Source of the DNA: Pseudomonadota bacterium
Lineage (GTDB): Bacteria > Pseudomonadota > Gammaproteobacteria > Acidiferrobacterales > Acidiferrobacteraceae
NCBI GenBank assembly: GCA_021795255.1
Contig: JAJYPQ010000343.1
Coordinates: 1-5,004, forward strand
Direction of reading: 5' to 3'
Length of the DNA: 5,004 bases
Shown here: positions 1 through 4,337 of the stretch, piece after piece
Position numbering within the stretch: the stretch's first letter is position 1
How the letters are laid out: every line of letters begins with the position of its first letter
Made by a program: the position numbers and the translations under genes
The notes under the pieces: generated by a model
Told to the model about the DNA's origin: nothing
Seen by the model: only the letters and a program-made list of their open reading frames with translations
The model's database searches: none

Positions 1-2
1 AA

Positions 3-179
3 GCGGCCGGCATCGAGGGCCTGACCTTCCATGACCTGCGCCATGAGGCGACCTCCAGGCTCTTTGAGAAGGGATTGAATCCCATGCAGGTCGCGACCAT
101 CACGGGGCACAAGACCCTACAGATGCTCAAGCGGTATACGCACCTGCGGGCCGAGGATCTAGTGGGAATGTTGGGGTAA
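3..179 (+). CDS. Tyrosine recombinase/phage-type integrase, C-terminal end (partial)
   Basis: The reading frame is open from base 3 to a TAA at 177-179 and gives the last 58 residues of a tyrosine recombinase, which catalyses site-specific integration and excision of mobile DNA. Visible catalytic-domain motifs are HDLRH (the HxxR box, arginine included), then [13 protein letters not shown], which holds the second conserved H (in GHK) and the catalytic tyrosine (RYTH). The short tail ending EDLVGMLG is typical of proteobacterial phage and island integrases. The N-terminal DNA-binding domain and the first catalytic arginine lie before the window, so intactness of the whole gene cannot be judged; what is visible is intact. 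A related but broken copy of this same end lies at about 2333-2528. Confidence 0.93.
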   Translation, partial: AAGIEGLTFHDLRHEATSRLFEKGLNPMQVATITGHKTLQMLKRYTHLRAEDLVGMLG

Positions 180-183
180 GTTG

Positions 184-385
184 ATGTTTTTTACGGATCA
201 CGAATTTCGCCAGCTCGCCCACCCCGCCGGTCTCGATACCTGCCCGCGATGCGGCGGGCACGTTGTGCGCCGCGACCTTGGGTTGCGACCGCGGGCGGGC
301 CGGCAATATACCCCCCGATTTGACCCAGCGCTGGATACTTGTCGTCTGTACGCAGTGCCATACCCGCCGAGAAGGTCCGGTGTGA
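184..385 (+). pseudogene. Small zinc-ribbon protein gene, frameshifted
   Basis: An ATG at 184 (or a TTG at 181) lies 8 bases after a GGGG at 173-176 and 4 bases after the integrase stop, so the gene is probably coupled to the integrase. In this frame residues 20-23 form CPRC followed by GG, a typical zinc knuckle, but the frame then runs on to 420 without a second pair. The +1 frame from about 314 reads DLTQRWILVVCTQCHTRREG and stops at TGA 383-385, supplying the missing CxxC. Removing one C from the six-C run at 311-316 joins both halves into a protein of about 66 residues with a CxxC...CxxC pattern. I see the two half-motifs directly; that they were one zinc-ribbon gene is inference. Alternatives are slippage on the C run, or a sequencing error. 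I do not recognise a named family. Confidence 0.5.
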
Positions 386-436
386 CCATCGCCGCGCCCT
401 GGGTTGGGCTTTTGTCTTAACGACCGAGCCTCTGAG

Positions 437-458
437 AAATCGGCGCGCGCCCTGATTT
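437..458. repeat. Imperfect GC-rich palindrome upstream of the leader ORF
   Basis: AAATC at 437-441 and GATTT at 454-458 flank a self-complementary core, GGCGCGCGCC, at 442-451. The repeat is slightly off-centre. It could fold as a hairpin or serve as an operator, and its right edge touches the possible -35 box of the promoter at 457-485. No T-run follows, so it is not a convincing intrinsic terminator. The rest of 386-531 holds no gene that I can support. Confidence 0.3.
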
Positions 459-485
459 GTCGCCCGCAGCCCCTTCGAGTACACT
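457..485 (+). promoter_or_regulatory. Possible sigma70-type promoter for the leader ORF and glycosyltransferase
   Basis: TTGTCG at 457-462 and TACACT at 480-485 are separated by exactly 17 bases. The -35 match is poor (first three bases), while the -10 match is four of six. The -10 box is 46 bases before the leader ATG at 532. This is the best-spaced candidate in the interval, but it rests on sequence alone. Confidence 0.35.
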
Positions 486-531
486 CCGAACACAACTAGC
501 AAGTCAATAAGACCTTCGGGGCGGGGGAAAC

Positions 532-597
532 ATGGAGAAATTCGGGGCGATCGGTCCAGGGTTCGATACGCTGTCTCTGCGTGCGTGCGCCAAATGA
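532..597 (+). CDS. 21-aa leader ORF overlapping the glycosyltransferase start
   Basis: An ATG at 532 follows a GGGGG at 523-527 by four bases, a fair ribosome-binding site. The ORF encodes 21 residues beginning MEKFGAIGPG and ending RACAK, and stops at TGA 595-597. That stop overlaps the ATG at 594 as ATGA, the classic arrangement for translational coupling, and the downstream ATG has no convincing Shine-Dalgarno sequence of its own. The leader is therefore likely to control translation of the glycosyltransferase. The peptide has no run of one amino acid that would suggest classical attenuation. An alternative is that it is the original N-terminus of the glycosyltransferase, separated by a frameshift. 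Confidence 0.5.
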   Translation: MEKFGAIGPGFDTLSLRACAK

Positions 598-2273
598 CTA
601 GGATTAAGCGGCTGATTGCACGCGCCCGTAACGCGGCGGGTTATATCTTGCGGGGTGATTTCTCTGGCCTGCGTCAACGTCTCTCGGCTATGCGAGATGA
701 CGGCGCTGTGTCCGCCGCCCTCGCCGCGCCGCCGCGTCGGTGGGGCGTTATCGCGACCCCCCACACCTTGTTTCTCGCGGATTTGATAGCCCGACGCTTG
801 CGCGCGCATGGGTGGGTGGCGGACGTCATGGCGGAGGCGCCGCACCGATTTCGCCATGACATGTATGTGGTCCTCTGCCCCCAAATGTTTAAGCGATTGC
901 CGCCCGGAGAAAAGCGGGTCGTGTATCAACTGGAGCAATCGGTCTCCTCACGTTGGTTTACGAAACGTTACCTCAAGATACTGAACCATTCCCGGGCCGT
1001 CCTGGAATATGCTATGGGCAATATGGAATACCTGGCGGCGAGAGGCTTGGCTTATCCGCACATCAATTATCTTCCTGTAGGCGCAGATCAGGCTTACGTC
1101 GGTACTGAAGCCCAACCCGAGAAATGCTATGACATTCTCTTTTATGGTGACGCGAATAGCTCGCCTCGCCGCCTTGCGCTGCTTAATGCCTTACGCAAGC
1201 ACTTTGATGTGCATATATGTAGTGAGGTCTTTGGCGCCGACATAATAAGTGCAATACGGAAAGCTCGTTGTGTTATCAACATTCATTATTATGAAAACGC
1301 GCTTCTCGAAGTGCCACGTATTCAAGAATGTCTATCGCTCGGTACTCCCGTGGTATCAGAATCCGCGCAGGATCAAGACGACTACCCTGAACTGAACGGT
1401 GTTGTGCACTTTTTTGCGCAGGGCTCCGAGCAAGCCATGATCAAGGCGGTACGGCGTATGCTAGCAACCCCCCCCAAGGAATCGGCGCTTGCGAAGTCGG
1501 TCCAGCGCAGCAGTACTCGCTTTGCTTTCCTGTTTGATCGCTTCCTTATTGCGCAAGGTTTTCTACCCGCAACCCATGCTTATGCCCTGAATCTCCCGCT
1601 GGGTCCGGCGAGTGACCGCATCGTATTGTCTTTACCTGAAACGTTTGCCCGGCGGCGCGTATACGAGGCCAACAGTCCTCAGAACTACGCTGTCTTTGAC
1701 GGTATCCGGATGCGCCCCGGCTGGGTCGGCTGCGGGCTCAGCTATAGCGTCCTGGCCCAATTTGCAATCCGGCAAGGGATGAGCCGCCTCACGGTCATGG
1801 AAGATGACGCGCTCCTGCCCCCGGACTTCCCCGAGAAGATGGAAACTGTAAACGCCTACCTGGATCGGCATGCGGGTCAGTGGGATATCTTTGTTGGCAT
1901 CATAGCCCACTTACATGAAGATGTGCAGATACTAAAGACTGAAATATTTCGGGGAATCCAGTTTGTCACCATTAACAAAATGACGAGCACGGTGTGCAAT
2001 ATTTATGGGGAGAAAGCATTGGAGTTGCTCGCGTCTTGGAATCCTGGCGATCGGTGCGACAGGTGTAACACGATTGATCGCTATCTAGAGCGCCAAGCCA
2101 ATTTACGGGTCGTGGTGACGCTGCCATTTTTGGTAGGGCATCGCGAGGATCTACATTCGACCATATGGGGCTTTCAGAACACGCGGTACCGATCCCTAAT
2201 TGACTCCAGCGAGTCCGCCCTCGAAGCTAAGGTTCACGGAATTATCGCGCCCGCAGTAGACCTGGCAGGGTAG
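594..2273 (+). CDS. Two-domain glycosyltransferase: GT-B-like half plus GT25-like half
   Basis: This 559-residue protein probably builds surface polysaccharide (LPS, capsule or glycan decoration) in the cytoplasm from activated sugars. After a basic N-terminus, residues of about 48-300 resemble a GT-B, group-1 glycosyltransferase: a start near WGVIATPHTLFLADLI, then an acceptor-side section, then YDILFYGDAN and the donor-site-like LEVPRIQECLSLGTPVVSE around residues 238-256. From about residue 340 a second enzyme begins that resembles GT25 (LPS beta-glycosyltransferase). It has LPETFARRR near its start, GWVGCGLS at 376-383 and VMEDDALL with the acidic EDD at 403-405, which in GT25 marks the metal or donor site. 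I chose ATG 594 because it overlaps the leader stop; a GTG at 585 in frame would add three residues. No signal peptide or membrane segment is seen. The middle and 3' parts (about 1100-2273) appear lower in GC than the flanks, which suits acquired cargo. The donor sugar cannot be told from the sequence. Confidence 0.85.
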   Translation: MTRIKRLIARARNAAGYILRGDFSGLRQRLSAMRDDGAVSAALAAPPRRWGVIATPHTLFLADLIARRLRAHGWVADVMAEAPHRFRHDMYVVLCPQMFKRLPPGEKRVVYQLEQSVSSRWFTKRYLKILNHSRAVLEYAMGNMEYLAARGLAYPHINYLPVGADQAYVGTEAQPEKCYDILFYGDANSSPRRLALLNALRKHFDVHICSEVFGADIISAIRKARCVINIHYYENALLEVPRIQECLSLGTPVVSESAQDQDDYPELNGVVHFFAQGSEQAMIKAVRRMLATPPKESALAKSVQRSSTRFAFLFDRFLIAQGFLPATHAYALNLPLGPASDRIVLSLPETFARRRVYEANSPQNYAVFDGIRMRPGWVGCGLSYSVLAQFAIRQGMSRLTVMEDDALLPPDFPEKMETVNAYLDRHAGQWDIFVGIIAHLHEDVQILKTEIFRGIQFVTINKMTSTVCNIYGEKALELLASWNPGDRCDRCNTIDRYLERQANLRVVVTLPFLVGHREDLHSTIWGFQNTRYRSLIDSSESALEAKVHGIIAPAVDLAG

Positions 2274-2332
2274 GTGGCGCGTTCTTAGCGCGATCGGCGC
2301 GGATCGTCCTCACCAACTTGATCTCTCAGGCT

Positions 2333-2528
2333 TCTGAGGGGTCTGCAAGGCAGTTGGTGTCGTTGGCCTGACCTTCCATGACCTGGGCGCCACGAGGCGA
2401 CCTTGCGGCTTTTTGAGAAGGGGTTGAACCCCATGCAGGTGGCAGCTATCACCGGCCACAAGACCTTGCAGATGCTGAAGCGGTACACTCATCTGAGGGC
2501 CGAGGATCTGGTGGGGATGTTGGGATAG
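2333..2528 (+). pseudogene. Decayed second integrase 3' end
   Basis: The last part of a tyrosine-recombinase gene recurs here in the same orientation as at 3-179. From GGCCTGACC at 2365 to TAG at 2526-2528 it is about 85% identical by hand alignment. A net 2-base insertion at about 2384-2391 breaks the frame between HDL and [10 protein letters not shown] and replaces the HxxR box. After it, the restored frame matches the first copy at 41 of 43 residues, including [13 protein letters not shown]. Weaker similarity reaches upstream: frame 1 reads GVCKAVGVVG before the HDL block, with a TGA at 2335-2337 where related proteins often have arginine. No complete N-terminal part is present between the glycosyltransferase stop (2273) and this point, so the copy is truncated as well as frameshifted. 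Confidence 0.88.
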
Positions 2529-2534
2529 CTGCCC

Positions 2535-2547
2535 CCCGCCCAGCGGG
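2535..2547. terminator. Possible hairpin between convergent gene ends
   Basis: CCCGC at 2535-2539 and GCGGG at 2543-2547 form a five-pair GC stem with a CCA loop. It lies between the integrase remnant stop (2528) and the stop of the minus-strand 173-aa gene (2570), where a shared terminator would be expected. No clear T-run follows on either strand, so intrinsic termination is uncertain. Confidence 0.3.
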
Positions 2548-2569
2548 CTTGGCGTTGTAGGCGGCGCTG

Positions 2570-3091
2570 TTATACCTCGTCCCGGCACTTCGTGCATTCG
2601 CGCCCGTGAGTTTCCACCGCCCGAGCATAAGCTGCCGGTGGCTTCTCTCTAATCACTTCGAGTATCGCTTCACTTGCCATTAGCGCGGCGTCAGGCCGCA
2701 GATGACAGTCTGCAAATATGATTTGGTCTGGGTCGAGGATGATGGTAAACATCCCTCCATAGCACACACTTTTATTGCGTCCCTTCCCGCGCATATAATC
2801 GGCCTTGTGCTCCAGCACGTTGCGGATAGCCCGCAGTTGTGGTACCTCCGCGTCAAATGATTGAACCGCCTCGATCATGGTCGACTTCATGTCATCAATC
2901 GCCTTTAACCCTTCGGCCAGCTGCCGGATCGAAGTGAGCGCCGTCACCAAGAAGTGAAAATCCGCAAGGATCTGCGCGAGATCAGGCTCACTGGCTTTCA
3001 GGCGTTTCACTTGCAGGCCAACTGAGTACACAGCTCGATTAACCAAAAGCCGCGTGTCTTCATAAAGCGAAATAATTTCGTCATCGTTCAT
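2570..3091 (-). CDS. 173-aa uncharacterised protein with Rx4H motif, possibly HEPN-like
   Basis: I do not recognise a named family. The protein is mostly helix-forming. Residues 1-80 are rich in leucine and alternating charges, followed by LRAIRNVLEHKADYMRGKGR at 87-106. RNVLEH at 90-95 fits the R-N-x3-H (Rx4-6H) active-site pattern of HEPN ribonuclease domains, in which the polar residue after R and the H are catalytic; this is the basis for the HEPN suggestion. A probable beta-strand section (MFTIILDPDQIIFADC) follows, then a helix, and the C-terminus carries CTKC at 166-169. The single ATG at 3089-3091 starts the frame, with no strong Shine-Dalgarno sequence before it. It is the last gene of the minus-strand row, separated by 56 bases from the 90-aa gene. 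An ordinary structural protein with a chance motif is possible. Confidence 0.7.
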   Translation of the reverse strand: MNDDEIISLYEDTRLLVNRAVYSVGLQVKRLKASEPDLAQILADFHFLVTALTSIRQLAEGLKAIDDMKSTMIEAVQSFDAEVPQLRAIRNVLEHKADYMRGKGRNKSVCYGGMFTIILDPDQIIFADCHLRPDAALMASEAILEVIREKPPAAYARAVETHGRECTKCRDEV

Positions 3092-3097
3092 AGGCTG

Positions 3098-3146
3098 GGA
3101 AGCGTACCACGTTACCCGTGCATCTACCCACTAGGCCATCTCTCCC
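3098..3146 (-). other. tRNA-Ser-like 5' remnant or structured spacer
   Basis: Read on the minus strand, the spacer begins GGGAGAGATGGCCTAGTGGG, which closely resembles the 5' end of bacterial tRNA-Ser (GGAGAGATGGCCGAGTGG, from memory). It then has CACG-GGTAA-CGTG followed by GTACGC, which resembles the serine tRNA anticodon arm and start of the variable arm, with bases missing. No T arm (GGTTCGA) or 3' acceptor follows, so it is not a working tRNA. GGGAG at the start could pair with CTTCC near the end, so it may instead be a folded leader of the 173-aa gene. The match is by eye only. Confidence 0.3.
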
Positions 3147-3147
3147 G

Positions 3148-3420
3148 TCAGCTTTTCGTGGGTTTCTCGCCAAGCCGCCGCCCGATCTCCTTTAACAGCG
3201 CCCGCGTGATGGCGCCCGTGGAGCGGTTACGCCGGCCGGCCCGGATGGCTTGGCGGTCCTTGGCGAAGGCGTGGCGCAGTTGCTCTATGAGCCCCGAATC
3301 CGAAAGCTCTTTCTCGTCGCCGTCCCCGCTCCATACCGTCGCGCGGTCGCGGGCGCGCTTTTCGCGCATACGCTCGGCGGGGGTCATGGGGCCGGATTGG
3401 TAGAGGGGTGGACGGGGCAT
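3148..3420 (-). CDS. 90-aa basic hypothetical protein
   Basis: The start ATG at 3418-3420 is preceded at a 7-base gap by AAGGAG (minus strand of 3428-3433), a strong ribosome-binding site, so I trust this start over the internal ATG at residue 12. The protein is very basic. Residues 12-27, MTPAERMREKRARDRA, belong to a sequence style common at the N-termini of small phage and plasmid proteins, and the C-terminal half (RSTGAITRALLKEIGRRLGE) looks helical. I cannot assign a function; nucleic-acid binding is a guess from charge. It lies 18 bases after the stop of the 48-aa ORF, probably in the same transcript, and a perfect 13-base palindrome sits just before its ribosome-binding site. The opposite-strand ORF here lacks such a start signal. 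Confidence 0.7.
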   Translation of the reverse strand: MPRPPLYQSGPMTPAERMREKRARDRATVWSGDGDEKELSDSGLIEQLRHAFAKDRQAIRAGRRNRSTGAITRALLKEIGRRLGEKPTKS

Positions 3421-3436
3421 GGGAGGGCTCCTTATT

Positions 3437-3449
3437 CGTCACTGTGACG
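3437..3449. promoter_or_regulatory. Perfect 13-base palindrome, possible operator
   Basis: CGTCAC at 3437-3442 and GTGACG at 3444-3449 are perfect inverted halves around one central base. The site lies immediately upstream of the ribosome-binding site of the 90-aa gene and contains the TGA of the 48-aa ORF. It could be an operator for a neighbouring ribbon-helix-helix-type protein or a small hairpin controlling translation. Its function is inferred from position only. Confidence 0.4.
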
Positions 3450-3585
3450 GTATGAGTTTGCTTCTCAGCTGTTTCAGGAGTTTTCGGATCGCGCCTTCCT
3501 CGCGAGGAGTGACCCACAGCACGATCTCCTTTTTCCCAGCCTTGCGCTGGCGGTCGCGATAACGCCTGATACGGCGGGAGGTTAT
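3439..3585 (-). CDS. 48-aa basic protein with ATA in the start position
   Basis: A minus-strand frame open to TGA (3439-3441) encodes 47 residues after an ATA at 3583-3585: TSRRIRRYRDRQRKAGKKEI, then VLWVTPREEGAIRKLLKQL and a short tail. The pattern of a basic RxxRYRxRQR stretch, then a strand (EIVLWVTP) and a helix resembles small ribbon-helix-helix-type or plasmid DNA-binding proteins, so I believe the frame is coding. No ATG, GTG or TTG lies between the upstream in-frame stop at 3628-3630 and the middle of the protein. The ATA overlaps the TAA of the upstream 71-aa gene exactly where an ATGA overlap would be expected. Either the ATA is used weakly, the gene is expressed by frameshifting from upstream, or it has recently been silenced. 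Confidence 0.5.
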   Translation of the reverse strand: MTSRRIRRYRDRQRKAGKKEIVLWVTPREEGAIRKLLKQLRSKLIPSQ

Positions 3586-3797
3586 TTCTTCTTTTTGGTT
3601 GAGGCCAAGGCCGCCTCGCAGGTTGCGTTAAGCCACGCCTGGCGGCTCATCCCGGCCGTCAGCGCTGCCTTGTCGATTCTTTCCAGAAGAGCGACCGGCC
3701 ACGTCATCCCAACCTTACGGATCTCGGGGTGGACTAGGTAGTATTTTTTCACCCAGGCCAAGTGTTGCAGCCGCCGCTTTTCCTTTTTGATGTCCAT
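3582..3797 (-). CDS. 71-aa ribbon-helix-helix-like small protein
   Basis: The ATG at 3795-3797 follows a GAGG on the minus strand by 6 bases, so I prefer it to the GTG one codon earlier. A basic N-terminus (MDIKKEKRRLQHLAWVKKYY) is followed by VGMTWPVALLERIDKAALTA and GMSRQAWLNATCEAAL. A short strand, a helix, a GMSR turn and a second helix is the layout of Arc/CopG/MetJ-type ribbon-helix-helix DNA-binding domains, which often act as antitoxins, copy-number regulators or partition repressors. The C-terminal tail is lysine-rich (STKKKK) and ends in a TAA overlapping the ATA of the 48-aa ORF. It lies 48 bases after the 111-aa gene, probably in the same transcript. The fold is inferred from pattern, and the target is unknown. 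Confidence 0.65.
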   Translation of the reverse strand: MDIKKEKRRLQHLAWVKKYYLVHPEIRKVGMTWPVALLERIDKAALTAGMSRQAWLNATCEAALASTKKKK

Positions 3798-3845
3798 CAC
3801 TCGCCTCGACCTCTCAAGAATGGGGCCGTCCGTGGCCCTGTATCG

Positions 3846-4181
3846 CTAGGCCGAATATCCCAGTACGACCCCCCCATCGGTCTCGACCACCCGCGCGCAC
3901 GCGCTGTTGATGAGTGCCTCAGCCTCCTCCCGCCCCAGCGGCCATTCCTCCCCCATGGCCTCGACGAGCGCGCCGGTAAGGCCCGCGCCGTCCAATGCGA
4001 AACACGCGTTGTCAGTCTCCTCGTCGTAACCATCTATGGCGGAATGAACGTACGCAACGTTATATATTTTCCCACGGAAGCGGACGCCAACCACCGTGCG
4101 CATCCCGGGCATGTCACCGTAGAGGTCAAGAAACGGCTCGTACTCGTCGATAATCTGGATTTCATCGGCCGAAGGTTTCAT
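3846..4181 (-). CDS. 111-aa acidic hypothetical protein
   Basis: The ATG at 4179-4181 is preceded by AGGAG with a 6-base gap (minus strand of 4188-4192), one of the best ribosome-binding sites in the window, and lies downstream of a good promoter at 4228-4255. The protein is acidic and begins MKPSADEIQIIDEYEPFLDL. A middle section, MRTVVGVRFRGKIYNVAYVH, looks like beta-strands, followed by an acidic stretch (DGYDEETDN) and a helical part containing EEWPLGREEAEALINSAC. I do not recognise the family. Acidity and small size would suit a DNA-mimic or inhibitor protein of a mobile element, but nothing in the sequence proves that. It is the first gene of the small-gene row. The plus-strand ORF overlapping it (3762-4223) lacks a comparable start region and looks like a shadow. 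Confidence 0.72.
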   Translation of the reverse strand: MKPSADEIQIIDEYEPFLDLYGDMPGMRTVVGVRFRGKIYNVAYVHSAIDGYDEETDNACFALDGAGLTGALVEAMGEEWPLGREEAEALINSACARVVETDGGVVLGYSA

Positions 4182-4202
4182 ACAAATCTCCTATTCTGTG
4201 CC

Positions 4203-4218
4203 GCCCCGCCATCGGGGC
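4203..4218 (-). other. GC-rich hairpin in the 5' untranslated region of the 111-aa gene
   Basis: GCCCCG and CGGGGC form a six-pair stem with a four-base loop, between the -10 box at 4228-4233 and the ribosome-binding site at 4188-4192. It could stabilise the transcript's 5' region or regulate translation. It is followed by ACAGAATAGG rather than a U-run, so it is not a typical terminator. Confidence 0.5.
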
Positions 4219-4227
4219 TATGATTAA

Positions 4228-4255
4228 AGTATACTCCATTAACGCGGTGATGCAA
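4228..4255 (-). promoter_or_regulatory. Sigma70-type promoter for the minus-strand small-gene row
   Basis: On the minus strand TTGCAT (4250-4255) and TATACT (4228-4233) are separated by 16 bases. Four of six bases match TTGACA and five of six match TATAAT. The -10 box lies 46 bases before the ATG of the 111-aa gene, leaving room for the hairpin and AGGAG in the leader. It sits in an AT-rich island that stands out from the GC-rich genes on either side. This is the strongest promoter candidate in the window. Confidence 0.65.
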
Positions 4256-4302
4256 GTATTATTTTAGCGACCAGACGGACGGTCATTCCAATAGTGTATG
4301 AT

Positions 4303-4323
4303 ACATAACGTATGGTGTTATGT
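4303..4323. repeat. Inverted repeat downstream of the ardC-type gene
   Basis: ACATAAC at 4303-4309 and GTTATGT at 4317-4323 are perfect seven-base inverted halves around a seven-base loop, 14 bases beyond the ardC-type stop. A nearby GTATGATAC (4296-4304) is also palindromic and overlaps the left half. The pair could be an operator or a weak terminator between the ardC-type gene and the small-gene promoter. No U-run follows. Confidence 0.4.
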
Positions 4324-4337
4324 TGCACGTCCGCACA

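Noticed and set aside
127..502. Two minus-strand ORFs opposite the integrase end and the zinc-ribbon gene
   Set aside because: They are arginine- and proline-rich, show no domain or ribosome-binding site, and overlap better-supported plus-strand coding sequence.
504..938. 144-aa minus-strand ORF opposite the start of the glycosyltransferase
   Set aside because: It is low-complexity in character and overlaps the leader and a glycosyltransferase with clear family motifs, so it looks like a frame shadow.
1632..1910. 92-aa minus-strand ORF inside the glycosyltransferase
   Set aside because: It lies wholly within the conserved GT25-like section of the plus-strand gene.
2285..2597. Minus-strand ORFs over the integrase remnant
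   Set aside because: They are the reverse of sequence that aligns with the integrase 3' end; the plus strand explains it.
3158..3447. Plus-strand ORFs opposite the 90-aa gene
   Set aside because: The minus-strand gene has a well-placed AAGGAG and fits the gene row, while these lack start signals and family-like sequence.
3762..4223. 153-aa plus-strand ORF opposite the 111-aa gene
   Set aside because: It crosses the start of the 71-aa gene and the leader of the 111-aa gene, and the minus strand carries the promoter and AGGAG.
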